Assembly (NCBI RefSeq): GCF_000002595.2 | Contig: NC_057015.1 | Coordinates: 6,443,591-6,507,590 of the forward strand | DNA from: Chlamydomonas reinhardtii | Lineage: Eukaryota; Chlorophyta; Chlorophyceae; Chlamydomonadales; Chlamydomonadaceae | Reading direction: 5' to 3' | DNA: 64,000 bases | In this document: positions 23,235-37,685 of the stretch, piece by piece | How positions within the stretch are numbered: the stretch's first letter is position 1 | Layout: each line of letters starts with the position of its first letter | The notes under the pieces: model-generated | Databases searched by the model: none | The model's input: only the letters and a program-made list of their open reading frames with translations | Told to the model about the DNA's origin: nothing | Position numbers and translations under genes: made by a program

Positions 23235-25014
23235 GTGTGTGCATGCGTGCGTGCGTTTGTCGAGGCGCCAGTGAAAGCATCCCAAATGAACATAGATCCA
23301 TCACCTGGGGACTGGGGGCAGCGCTCCCCCCCCCAACACACACGCCATACCGCACCCCACCCCGGCTTGGCAGTAGTTTACTTTGAGCTTGGAATCTGGA
23401 TGATCTGCGACCCACAAACACACACGCACCTCCTCCTCTCCCATCATTTGCACTGGGCTCGGGCACATTACCGCCCCCCAGGCTGACATGGCTTCCTCGC
23501 CCGATCACATCCACCGGGTGCGGGCGGCGCTGCCACACGACCCCGCGGTGCCCGTCAGCGCCGCCACCGAGCGCTGGCTGTGCAGCGGCCGCCGGGCCGG
23601 GCGGGTGGTGTACGCGGACGGCGCCGCTGCCGTGACAGCGCTGGACCGTGAGTGCGGGGGGTGGCCGGGGGGTTGCAGATACCAGCCCAAACTAAACCAA
23701 ACCAGGGGGGGCGGGGGGGCAGGGGGGGCGGTGGTAAGGAGTACCGTGTGATGCTGTGGCGGTGGACGGTATGCTGTGGCAGTGGGCATGGATGTACAGG
23801 CAGCATGGGAGAAGGCCTTCTTTGGGGTGGCGGCTGAGAGACCCGTGCGCAGGAACTGGGCTGTGCTGTGCCTGTCGAGTCGGGGGCATTCACTCACTGG
23901 GTGTGTAGATATGCGTGTCTGCGTCTTCGCGCATCCCTGAGTGTCTACACGTGTGTCTTTCTGCACGCGTATGCGCAGAGTCGCCGGAGCTAGCGCAGCA
24001 GCTCGCCAAGGTCCAGTCGGCGGTGCTGGACAAGTGAGTGTGTGGTGGATAGATGGGCAGGCAGGGTTTGGCACTTGGGTGCGGCTTCGCTCGGGTCCTC
24101 TCTGCCCCCTGGTTCCCTGCGCCTTGCCAACAAGCTGCTGCCTGCGCACCTGCCCGCAGGTACGGCGGCACGGGGGCGGCGCTGGCGCTGGCGGCAGCTG
24201 TGGCCATGCGACCGCCGCGGCCCATGTACCCGGTCTCAGAGCTGGAGACCTACGCAGCGCTGGCGGCGCGGGGCATTGCCAGCGCTGCGGGTGAGGCGGT
24301 GGCCGGGGAATGGAACAACCAGGGGAGGGAAGGGGTGCCGGTGGGCATGTTGGCTTGCTGAGCAGCTTGGAACGGCACATGCTGAGCCGCTTGTGACGGC
24401 CCATAGCGTCGTACGTAGTATGCTGTTTGCCTCCAGCTGGTGTCGCTCCGCAAGGCAGTGCCCGCTGGTCCCACTGGCCGTGTGGGCACTTCCGATACAA
24501 CATGTCATTAGTGCACACGCCATTTGATTTGCTGTGTCCGGCATGGACGGCTGCCCCTGGGCCCTGCAGGCGGGCTGCTGGGCAGTGGGCTGGACGCCAA
24601 GGCGCGCGCCGCGGAGGGCGCCACCCCGGGCGTGCTGCGCGACTGTGTGCTGCTCAAGCCCGGCAGCCACATCGTGGACCTGTTCGAGGTGGGTGCCGGG
24701 CAGTGGGCAGCAGGGGGGCCTACTGCGCTGTGTTGGCGCTGCGAGGGAGGGGCGCCTGCGCCCCAGCTTGGCGTTGTGCGTCTCGGCGACCACACGCATA
24801 TGCATGCGTGCTACACGGCTACACGCCGCAACTACGAACGCATAAATCCGCCCCTTCGCCTCACCCCAGCGCATTCTGCACCGCTTTCCCAACCATCTTT
24901 GCAACCCCTACCCAACGGGCACTGCTGTCGAGTGCCACTCCATTGTCAAAGCATAGGCCACGCGCTCTCCTCGCTATGTTGCATGGGTTTCAGTTTGGGA
25001 CGGGCTGGTATCTG

Positions 25015-25071
<57 letters not shown>

Positions 25072-25361
25072 AGGTACTGAAGCGGCCGCCCTACCAGCTG
25101 CTGGAGGGCGACTTCGTGCGCGCCGAGTGCAGCGCCCTCACGTCAGCCGAGGCGGCGGCGGCCTCGGCAGCCGCGGCACGGCAGCAAGCAGCAGCAGCAG
25201 GGGATGGGGGCGCGAGCACGCACCAGCACACGGGGCTAGCGGCCCAGACGTGGCGGGTGGTGAAGAAGGACGAGGTTTTGGACTGGGGCAGCTGTGTGGC
25301 ACGAATCATGACCAACCGGCGCAGCAACTGGCAGCACTCGCACGCGCCCAAGGCAAAATAA
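16174..25361 (+). CDS. Fusion protein: FSH1-type serine hydrolase, RWD domain, Ygr210/OBG-like GTPase with TGS-like end
   Basis: Nineteen exons close in phase (1364 residues): 16174-16311, 16502-16906, 17175-18203, 18468-18669, 19049-19152, 19360-19664, 19999-20191, 20431-20587, 20931-21063, 21316-21472, 21647-21733, 22027-22178, 22491-22634, 23001-23130, 23482-23647, 23979-24033, 24160-24290, 24570-24688, 25074-25361. Part 1 (about 1-300) is an FSH1 hydrolase: [14 protein letters not shown], nucleophile elbow GFSNGA, acid in [11 protein letters not shown], His in HGLGHALP. An Ala/Pro linker leads in the same exon to an RWD domain (about 515-630; [18 protein letters not shown], then [13 protein letters not shown]). 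Part 3 (about 825-1364) is a GTPase: [40 protein letters not shown], then a TGS-like segment ([16 protein letters not shown]). An in-frame TAA sits directly before the start ATG. The weakest junction is 19664/19999: its donor is GG|GTAGGA, and failure to splice would stop the protein after the RWD part. Separate genes are the main alternative. Confidence 0.85.
18374..18453 (+). repeat. 20-bp tandem repeat, four copies
   Basis: The unit CATGCCCACCTCCTGACGGT is repeated four times; copies 3 and 4 differ from 1 and 2 at one base. It lies just before the acceptor of exon 4 of the fusion gene, the exon that carries most of the RWD domain. Confidence 0.95.
22634..22698 (+). repeat. G-rich 14-bp tandem repeat at a splice donor
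   Basis: Units of the form GTGGGTGCGGGTGG repeat about four times starting directly at the exon 13 donor of the fusion gene. The plus (coding) strand has many GGG runs, so RNA G-quadruplex formation at the 5' splice site is conceivable. Confidence 0.9.
23190..23230 (+). repeat. (GT)n microsatellite
   Basis: About 20 GT units in the intron between exons 14 and 15 of the fusion gene, preceded by degenerate TGCG/TGGG repeats directly after the donor. Confidence 0.95.
25025..25068 (+). repeat. (CA)n microsatellite running into a splice acceptor
   Basis: About 21 CA units end 6 bp before the exon 19 start at 25074. The intron therefore has a CA tract in place of a normal polypyrimidine tract. 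Confidence 0.95.
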
Positions 25362-25702
25362 TGATGTGGACTTGCGGGTTGGGTTTGAATGCTGTTTGGA
25401 ATTGCCGTATGCTTGGGCGGCAAGTGGATGGGCCATGTGCGGGCGGGGGGGGGCGACGCGAGTGCGGGTGGGTGTGCGTGTGAGCGTGTGGGAATTTGCT
25501 ATGTGATACGAGGAATGAGAGAGCGCAGTGCTGAAGCGGATGCGCTTGACGTACGACAAAAGGCAGGCTGTGGACATGATGGCGGAGTCAGGATTGCACG
25601 TGACCTTGCGTGGGAACCCAGTGTTGGAATGTATGCCAGGACTCAGGAGGCACAACGTGCAAGACCAATGCGCACAGGACTGAAACGGGGCACCACAGCA
25701 CA

Positions 25703-25707
25703 TTACA
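25703..25707 (-). terminator. Putative TGTAA poly(A) signal of the Kazal gene
   Basis: Minus-strand TGTAA about 230 bp after the stop at 25939. Confidence 0.45.
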
Positions 25708-25822
25708 GGGCAGAGTGCTAGAGTCACGAAGTAATGAGTAATAATGGTGCCTTAGGGCCCAAGGGCCCAAACCGCCTGTTCAAGGCTTGTAGCCTGGAAC
25801 GTGGAAGCGTGCAATCACAGAT

Positions 25823-25827
25823 TGTAA
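25823..25827 (+). terminator. Putative TGTAA poly(A) signal of the fusion gene
   Basis: Plus-strand TGTAA about 460 bp after the stop at 25361. Confidence 0.45.
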
Positions 25828-25938
25828 GGCATTCAGTTCAACCTGCAGGATCAGTATCACGACACACCCGCAGCCTTCATTTGGCCTCCGTGGCTTTCTA
25901 CAGCTTTTGGGGCCACGCCCAGGCTATCCTCTACGGCT

Positions 25939-28900
25939 CTACCTCTTCTTCTGTTGCACGCCAAAAGTGCCCGCGGCGGGCGCTACAGGCTGAACCGTCA
26001 CCACGGGCAGCAGCGCCGCCCCCGCCCCCGTCTGCACCTCAGCCACCTCCACACCTGCTGCTGACCCTCCAGCCGCGCCCTCCACCGCATCAGGTGCCAC
26101 ATGGGCAGCGGCGGCGCTGCACGTGACGCCTGACACGCAGGCGCCCAGGTCCGTGACGCCGCCGGCGCAGCGGGCGCTGCAGCCGTTCATGTAGGTCTTG
26201 CCGCCGCAGCACACAGGCGCCCACAGCGGCACACAGTCGCAGCTCCCGGGGGCTGCTGATGGGGCCGGTACCGCCGCCGGCTGCGGCTGCGGCTGCGGCT
26301 GCGGCTGCGGCTGCGGCTGCGGCTCTGAGGCAGGCGCGGGGAGGGCGGCAGCTGCGAGGGCAGTGTCGGTGGTGGCTGCGTCGGCGGCCTGGGTTTGTGC
26401 TGCACTGCTGCTCGCCGCCGCCGCGGGCTGCGGAGCGGCGCTGCTGCTGCCGCCGGCTGTGGCGGCCGCGAACGAGGGCAGGGCCTCGACCAGGGGCAGC
26501 AGGGGTCTGAACACGCCGCGCACAGGCTGCTGCATGGCTACGTCTCCGGAGGACTGCTGCAGCATCGGGGCAGGCTCCGCGCCGGCCCTACACCAGCCTG
26601 CACATTGCATGGATGGAGGGAGGGATGGAGGGAGGGATGGAGGGATGGAGGGATGGAGATGGAGGGATGGAGGAGGGATGGAGGAGCCGCACACCATGGA
26701 GTAAGGCACACACGCGTGGCACTGTTACGCCTTGCAATCCATTGGGAATGGCAACAAGTCCTGCGCCACAGCGCAACGCCCCCGTCTTCCCGCCCCGTGC
26801 CAAATACACGCCACAGCCCCAGACCCCCAGCTCCACGACACCCCAAAAGCTCCACGACACCCCAAGCCCCCTGAAAGGCGACTCCCACCGCCCCACCTGA
26901 TGTGCACGTGTCCAGCTGCTCGCCAAGGCACTGCGCCGCGCACTTGTTGGAGTAGGCACGGCCGCCGCAGCACAGCGGACCGCCGGCCGCCAGCTCACCC
27001 ACACAGCCGCACACGCCGCTTGGGTCGCTGGAGTAGGTGTAGGGCGCGGTGTCCTTGTCACTGGGGGCCGCATTGGCACTGGCGCCGGTGCTGGCGCTGG
27101 GTGCGGTGGTGGTGCTGGGGGTGCTTGGAACGTTGGTGGTGGCGGCATCAGCGGCATCAGCAGCAGCGGCCGTGCTGCTGGTCGAGGTTGCAATGACGGG
27201 GCCGCTTGTGGCAGCACTACTGGGAGTGCTGGGAGTGCCGAGAGTGCCGGAGGCGGCGGACGCACCACTGGGTGCTGAGGCGACTGACCGGAAGCTGGAG
27301 CTGTCTGGTGTGGGGGACGTGCCGCCGCTGTCGCTTGATGGGGTCGCCGGTGCGTTGTCAGGTGCTGGACTTGCGGCGGCAGCAGTGGCAGCAGGTGCGG
27401 GGTCAGGGCCGCTGCTTGCCGTGCCAGAGTCCGAGGCCGGGGCGGGAGCGGGGGTGCTACTGGTGCTGTCAGTGTTGCTGCTGCTGGTGAAGGCGCTGCC
27501 CGTAGAGTTGTTGGGAGTAGGGGTGTTGGCATTGCTGGCAGGCGGCGGCGGCGGCGCAGCGGCGGTGCTCGCGGTGCTCTGACCGGGCGCCGGAGTCGAA
27601 GTGCTGCTGGCGGCACCCGCGGCGGACGTAGCAGAGTTGGTAGGTGTGGCGGTGCCGTTGTCGCAGCGGCCCGGCACACACGACGTCGCCACCTCGTTGT
27701 GGCAGGCGACGGCCTTGCAGGCGTTACGGTACGTCACGCGCTGGCGGCAGCACACAGGCTGGGCCGCTGCGGGGACAGGCAAGGGTGTGAACACAGCGGG
27801 GTTGGATGCAGGGGGCGACGAGTGAGGCGCACGCACAACGGCAATCGATGAATGACAGTGACACGGTAGCTGTGTTCACACTTGGCTATGCGGCGCTCGT
27901 ACGAGCAGTTCACACTTGACTACGGTATGCGGCGCTCGTACGAGCAGTTGGCACTTGGCTATATGCCTGCGCCGCCGCACCTGGCGGGCAGCTGCCGCAT
28001 TGGTCCTCGCTCCACTGCCACTGGATGCGCTGTGGAGCCAGGGAGCCCGAGCTGCCTGTGGTGTTTCGTGGAGCGGTGGCACGCAGCTGACGTGCATGTA
28101 TGTCATGTAATCGAAACATCGCTCCGATCAGAATTAGGGGTATTGCCTAGCCGACGGCCCATCCGCACACACCACACGCGTGGCGTCCGTCTCATCCACC
28201 GTGACGTCCCAGGCACGGAGGCACCAGGACGCAAGCAGCTGCCCTTGTCCTCCCCGCACCTTCCACGGCGCTCACCTTGTCCGCCGGCGGACTGGGAGAG
28301 GCGCTCGGCGGCAGCGGCGGAGGCGGCCGGCCCGCCGGCGCCGGTGCCGCTGGGCATCAGGGCGCTTGCGCCGTCCTGCCGCAGGCGCTGCAGGGCCGCC
28401 GCAGTGCTGTTGGCGAGCTGCGCGGCGCGGCCTACCGCACTGTCAGCGGCCAGGGAGGCATCTGGGGCGGCGGAGACCGAATGGCGGAGGCACACCAGGA
28501 GGCAGGAGCTGGTCTAAGGGCATGTGGCGGGCGTATGTGCTGTAAGTGCGGTCGGCCCCGGTCCCGGTCCTGGACACGGTCTCGCGGCGTGCGCCTCCAC
28601 ACGCGCATACACCAAGAATATTAATGACATGTGGTGAGGTGGGCACACATGTTACTAGCCATACCCGCGTGCAGGACCGCAAACCATCCTTTTGTGCGTA
28701 CCCTGGCGTGCGCGTGTGCGTGGAACACGCCGGTAGGTGGGGTCACACGGCTGCTAAACCCCCGCCGCACCTTGCCGCAGCTGCTCCACTGCGCCCTCCA
28801 CACCAGCCCAGGACAGCAGGCCGCCGCCCGCCGCCGCACTGGCGCCGCCGCCGCCGCTGCCGGCAGCCGCGCCAACACCAGCGCTCGCCCCACCACCACT

Positions 28901-29428
28901 GAGAAGAGCGTCGAGGCCAGCGCCGCCCGAGCGACTGCCGCTGTTGCTGCCGCCAGGGCTGCCACCGCCCAAGGCGCCACCGCCCAAGGCGCCACCGGCA
29001 CTGCCACCGCCGCCACCGCCGCCACCGCCGCCACCGCCATTGACGCCACCGCCAACGCCGAGACTGCCACCCAGGAGGGGCAGCCGCAGCAGGGTGGCCC
29101 CGATACCCAAGCCGCCGTTGCCTGTGCGGTAGGTACTGTCTCCCTGCGGCACCGCCGCACCCAGGTCAAACTGGGGCTGCTGCTGCTGCTGCTGCGGCTG
29201 TTGCTGTTGCGCCCAGGAGACCGCGGCGAAAGAGCTGAGACCCAGCACCAGTGCCGCAGCTGCTACAGCCCTTGCCTGTGATAGGGTGGAGGCGGTGGCA
29301 GTAGCAGGCGCGCGCCGACGCGCGCCAGCATCACGGCTGCGAAGGTGTGCCGGCTGGGCGATGGGCGTAGCGCTGCCGCGCCGCCGCTGCAGCAGCGGGG
29401 CAGGATTCGAAGGGCCAGCGTGACCCAT
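25939..29428 (-). CDS. Secreted or anchored protein with three Kazal-like modules and low-complexity linkers
   Basis: Four exons close in phase: 29428-28771, 28461-28276, 27766-26897 and 26597-25939; about 790 residues. A hydrophobic stretch at about 52-71 (AVAAAALVLGLSSFAAVSWA) acts as signal peptide or signal anchor; an open frame continues upstream to 29731, so the start is uncertain. A Gln run and a Gly-rich region follow. Three Kazal-like modules are visible: QPVCCRQRVTYRNACKAVAC at the start of exon 3 (first Cys pair missing), CGCVGELAAGGPLCCGGRAY with SNKCAAQC at the end of exon 3, and CDCVPLWAPVCCGGKTYMNG with CSARCAGG in exon 4. The double Cys replaces the usual Cys-Gly-Ser of Kazal inhibitors. 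Ser/Thr/Ala/Pro-rich linkers and a (Gln-Pro)n tract join the modules. A protease-inhibitor role is inferred from the fold only; a cell-wall or matrix role is equally open. Confidence 0.8.
26280..26326 (+). repeat. Hexanucleotide repeat GGCTGC within coding sequence
   Basis: About eight units; on the coding (minus) strand it encodes the Gln-Pro dipeptide tract just before the third Kazal-like module. Confidence 0.95.
26609..26695 (+). repeat. GGATGGAGG-type purine tract
   Basis: Degenerate repeats of GATGGAGG fill the start of the Kazal gene's last intron next to its acceptor at 26597. On the coding strand it is a pyrimidine-rich tract, so it may serve as the splice polypyrimidine tract. Confidence 0.9.
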
Positions 29429-30626
29429 GGACGAATGGAGAAGAGGCTGTCGCGGGTTTGCTGCTGGTGCAGCGATGCTGTAGGGGGAGTACACGGAGAG
29501 GTGCAATGCGGCGTGTGACCGCGATGCACAGCACAGAAGGACGACCGGTGGCTCAGGAGAGGCTTGGCCGGTCGGCATGCAGTGCTCTTGAAAATTGGGG
29601 GTGGGGGGGGGAGGATCGGACTCACCTCTCAAGCGAACTAGCACACCTCTCAAGGCATGTTTGACGTCTGGCTGACTGCTCGTGAATTCAAGGCGGTTGG
29701 CGGTAAGGTCACGTACTGGCCTCGCCGCCAAAAGTTCTGCGCAAGGCAGGAGGTTTTGCCACCTTGATTGAATCCATCGTTCACCCGTCCACGGTCACGG
29801 CCATGCATGCCGACATTTGCGGCCATGGCTGTTTGGGGTGCCAAGTGGTGCTTTGAGCGCTTGCTTTCTGGCTCATGACTTATGATGCGTTTCCTATCAG
29901 TTCCATGGCGGCACGAAGCTCTTGTTGAAATACGTGCCACCTGGCAGCGCGCGGCGGTCGTGTCTCCACGCGCCGCGCGCGGGCGGAAGGGTGGAAGTTT
30001 TATGCTCGACATGATTCGTTGTGCCCGAGTGAGTACAATACTATGCAGTGCAGCACACGTCGCTATATGGGTTTGTCAGGGCTTTGCTGCAGCGAGGCCT
30101 GCTGCAGCTGGGAACCGAATGAGCCGGGCGTCACCGATGTGGAAACGCAGTGTTCCTCGAGTCGCGAGCTTCGCGTGCCTTTGACTTGCAAAATTCACAT
30201 GCCAACAACGTAGTATCGACTGATACAGCACTACATAAAGAGTCCTGGGCGAAAACGTTCACATCCATTTCGTCACCGCGGACACATATCGACTATCTTA
30301 AACCGATAATCTGAATTTCTACTTCTCAATTAGGCGCTTAGCCCATGACTGGGCTGACCTAGCGCGACCGCGGTCGCTTCGAAGGGCAGCCAAAGACTAG
30401 CACCCGAAGCCGCGTAGGGAGCCAGCAAGCCTTCGGGAATCGTAGACATCTTAATACAGCTTCTGTTATTGTGGGCAGCGGCGCGGGGAGGGCGCTGGAG
30501 CTCCGCTCGTGCTAGCTGGGCTCCCAGCAGCGCATGAGATGGTGCGTATTGGGGTCGATATTGCCAAGAACTCTTGCAACATCTGCATTTGTGGTCTTGG
30601 CGTGTGGAGCCGCACACTGACTTGGA
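29429..30626. promoter_or_regulatory. Divergent intergenic region between Kazal gene and CDKL kinase
   Basis: About 1.2 kb separate two divergent start codons, so both promoters are expected here. I see no extra gene. The plus frame immediately before the kinase is closed by a TGA at 30618-30620. Confidence 0.5.
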
Positions 30627-34350
<3,724 letters not shown>

Positions 34351-35996
34351 TAGCACAGTGACACTTACTGTGACGGCTTGCTTGCTAGAGGGGCAGCAGC
34401 TTCCCTACGCAAGCCCGGTTGTGTGCAGCGGGGCTGACAATGTCGGCGACAACAAAAGGACTGGACTGTACGGTACTTTCTGGTGGTGGATGCAGCCTCA
34501 CTGCTAAAGACGCGGTCGTTTGCGCACTTCCGGCGTCCTGGTGGACTGCGGCTGACCAGCATTTGGCTCTGTGCAGCCGCTGACTGCGGCTTCGCTATTG
34601 TCACTGAAGCTCGATGACTACAGCTGGCGCCTGGGATTCTTAGCAGGATGCATGCGTCACGACATCCCTGGGGGGGACCGGGGAGGCGAGGGTTTGAGAG
34701 CGGGGCTTCCTATCTTGAACAGACATGTGAGGAGTGTGCATCATGAAGTAGGATGTCATTGTGATGACAAGAATGGCAGGACCGACAGGCGCCAACAGAC
34801 ACATGCGCCGTCGCCTGTTCGGGGGGGGGGGCGTCCTGCGGCACTGGTTTGCGGGCCAGCAGCTGCAGCTGACGGGCATGCATAAACAGTTGCACTTTTG
34901 AAACAGGAACGGTACGTATGGCGGCAAAGCAGGCTTTGTTTGGGACAACAAGACAAGACGCCCTGGGCAAGGGCTTTGTTAGCGGAATGCACCTGCGCGG
35001 CACCGCACTTGAGGACGTATGCACATGCGACTTGTTGCGTCCACGAGCTTGGCAGTGTTGACGCGCTGAAAGTAGCGGCGGTGGCATCTGAGAGCGGCCG
35101 TGACAAGGGGAGGAGGCATAGGCGTGTTGCTGTCGCACGCCGTCTAACAAGGGGACGCGCCGGCATTGCCATGGGCGGGACGCACGCGTGAGACCTTGCC
35201 GCTGACGCTGCGTGGTCATTGACCACATTTGGACGTGATACGGGATTTGGTGGGAGTTTGGTCTCTTCTTCTTACTCTTAAACGCTACTATGGGGGCGGG
35301 AAGGGGTGCGCATGCATAGCAATAAGCACGTTTGGCGTGAGAGGCAAAGATTGCGTCACACCCCTGCGCTTCTCAAAGCGAGTGGGCTTTCTTTCATTCT
35401 GGTTCTCGTCTTCCTACTTCTCTAGCCGGGGCTCGCAGTACAGCCCTGGCGCTACCCAATTGGCTAACATCGTTTGTAGACTGACGCTGTTGTGTTAGTT
35501 GGGGGCACGGTACGGGGGGCATGGTCGTGATGTGTCCACCACGCAATGTGCCACATGGCACCTTGCGTGGCACAGCGAAACGCTAACAAAGGTTCTGGAG
35601 TTCGTGATCCGTACACGTGCATGTAATGGACCAATGCTATCGCTTGAATGATTGTGATCACCGATTGAGCGTTGACTAGGAGTTCGAGCCTCCTTACTTC
35701 GCCCTGCTCTCGCCCGGCGGGCACCTGCCCCAAGACCTGCCCCCGCTGCAGACGTCTGCAGATCACGGCACGTCTCACGTCTGTACAGTGTACACGACAC
35801 AAAACACCGCGTTCCCCAACCCCAAATCAATTCTCTTCGCCTGATTCAGCCGCGTGTGTTTGTACATTGTGTTTAGGAGGGCGTCCGAACCCCGCGAGGA
35901 CTCATTGAGCGGGGGGCAGCGGGGACATACACACCAGGCAAAGTTGGTAACGCCATCAAAGCTTTGACTTTGTAGTAATTGCAATTTGCAGTCGTA
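34351..35996. other. 3' UTR of the kinase and frataxin promoter
   Basis: Both neighbours are on the plus strand. No gene-like frame with motifs is seen. Apparent frames at 34640-35230 on the minus strand are uninformative. Confidence 0.5.
35622..35626 (+). terminator. Putative TGTAA poly(A) signal of the kinase
   Basis: A plus-strand TGTAA I found after the kinase stop at 34350; it implies a 3' UTR of nearly 1.3 kb. Confidence 0.35.
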
Positions 35997-37288
35997 ATGG
36001 CCTATTTACTATGCACTCAACGCAGCATGGCACGGAGAGCGCTGGCGCAGGCGCTGCCGCTTGTGGCGCACTTAGCGAATGGCAATCTATTACATGTTGG
36101 CGAGCAAGCAAATCACACATTGCGGCATGCGGCAGTATGCGGGTTGGTGAGTTCGGTTGATGCATCCCGGCTTCCTGCTGAATCCTTCACTTCAGTACTA
36201 AATATTTAATTCCTATACCAGGGAGCATCGCATCAACTGCAAGCCGCTAGAGGGTTCAGCGAAGACCTGCGTGTCGTGTAAGTGCAGACCGCTGACACTG
36301 GGGACAGTCGGAGGTATTAGTCCCCCACTTTTGTGCCCGTCCCCTGACATGAGCACCTGAATCTCCTCCCACGCGCAGCACTAGCTCTCTCACGGAGAAC
36401 GACTACCATCGCGTGGCGGATGCAACCATGGACAGCATGGCAGAGAAGCTGGAGGTGCGTTCCATACTTCTGGTGCTGCCACGGCATGGGTGTCGCTGCT
36501 TCCCCTCTACCCGTGTGCCTCAGCAAGTACTCTACGGTAGTGGCCACCTCCCTTGGCCTCACTGTGACCTTCATTGCTAGCCTCTTTGTTATTTTCTAAT
36601 GCTGCGTTCATTCCTGCCACGCCCAGGCCTACGTGGAGGAGTGCGACGTGGACGGCGGCGATGTGGAGTACTCGGTAGGCGTCAGGGGACAGGAGTATGT
36701 GCTGCGCAAAGTTGGGAGGCACGGGGTTAACTCTGCACCAACCCCATAAGGAAACAGTCGCGCTGCAAGGAGAAGCTGCAGCCGCATGCGCCGCGGGAGG
36801 CACTGGGGCCGACAGCACGGGTGTGCCAATCACCGATGCTGATGCACATGGTGTCTGCTTAGGTGGTGCCCGCACATGCCCGCGGCTCAGTAAGCTCTCT
36901 CGCCTGCACGCTTGCCCCCGTAATCCGCAGCAAGGCGTGCTGACCGTGAAGCTGGGGACGAAGGGGACCTTCGTGATCAACAAGCAGACGCCCAACCGGC
37001 AGATCTGGCTCTCATCACCCGTCAGGTACGAGAACGTAATCCACCCACCTGCAGCCGCCTCTGCACTTGGCTCCCATTTACGCTCCCACGGCCCCACCCG
37101 TTGCCGCAAGCCGCCGTGACGTGCCATTTGCCTGCCCCCCTCCCCTCCTCTTCCCCTGCTACAGCGGCCCGTTCCGGTTCGACTACGAGGGCGGGCGCTG
37201 GCGTTACAGCCGCGACCACCACGACCTGCTGCTACAGCTGCAGGAGGAGATCGGGGGGCTGGTGGGGCGGCCTCTGCAGCTGGAGTGA
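35997..37288 (+). CDS. Frataxin, mitochondrial iron-sulfur cluster assembly
   Basis: Six exons close in phase: 35997-36146, 36222-36277, 36379-36454, 36627-36674, 36931-37025 and 37165-37288; 182 residues, normal for precursor frataxin. The N-terminal ~65 residues ([20 protein letters not shown], then ARGF) look like a mitochondrial presequence. The mature domain has the acidic helix ([20 protein letters not shown], then [13 protein letters not shown]), the beta-sheet core [40 protein letters not shown], and the closing helix ([11 protein letters not shown]). Frataxin binds the ISCU-cysteine desulfurase complex and promotes sulfur transfer. The conserved Gln, Asn and Trp of the sheet surface are present. 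Algae usually have one such gene. Confidence 0.95.
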
Positions 37289-37680
37289 TGCATGGGAGCG
37301 CTGAGCGTGGCGTGGGCGTGGCGTAGTGCATGTGGGTGTGGATATTGTGGATGCGGGTTTGGGCGGCGCGGTGCTGGAGTGAAGACGAGGATGGAGGGGG
37401 ACAGGGGAGAGTGGGGGTAGCTGTTGGCGGAGGCTGTTGAGATGCATGTGGCAACGGAAGCGAGCAACATGGACACTGGGCATGGGTCGGCCCGGAATGG
37501 GGTGGCCTCGACCCGGTCCCCGTCTTCTTGTCAAACCATCACCTCTCTCTTGTACCGGTACTCAATGCATGTCCAGCTGAGTTGGCGCATCAGAGCGTGA
37601 CAGACATGTCAGCCCCAGAGTACAAGCCTACCGAGGGCAACTTTGCGCTTCCTGCTAGATTGCGCACTGCTGGGAACAAA

Positions 37681-37685
37681 TGTAA
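37681..37685 (+). terminator. Putative TGTAA poly(A) signal of frataxin
   Basis: TGTAA about 390 bp after the frataxin stop. Confidence 0.5.

Larger units (their letters stand above)
25362..25938. other. Convergent intergenic region with overlapping predicted 3' ends
   Basis: The plus-strand fusion gene and the minus-strand Kazal gene point at each other across 577 bp. The best poly(A) signals of the two genes cross each other, so the transcripts probably overlap. No gene seen in between. Confidence 0.55.

Noticed and set aside
35640-35710. Possible tRNA gene (a GTTCGAGCC string resembling a B box)
   Set aside because: No acceptor stem or A box could be paired around it.
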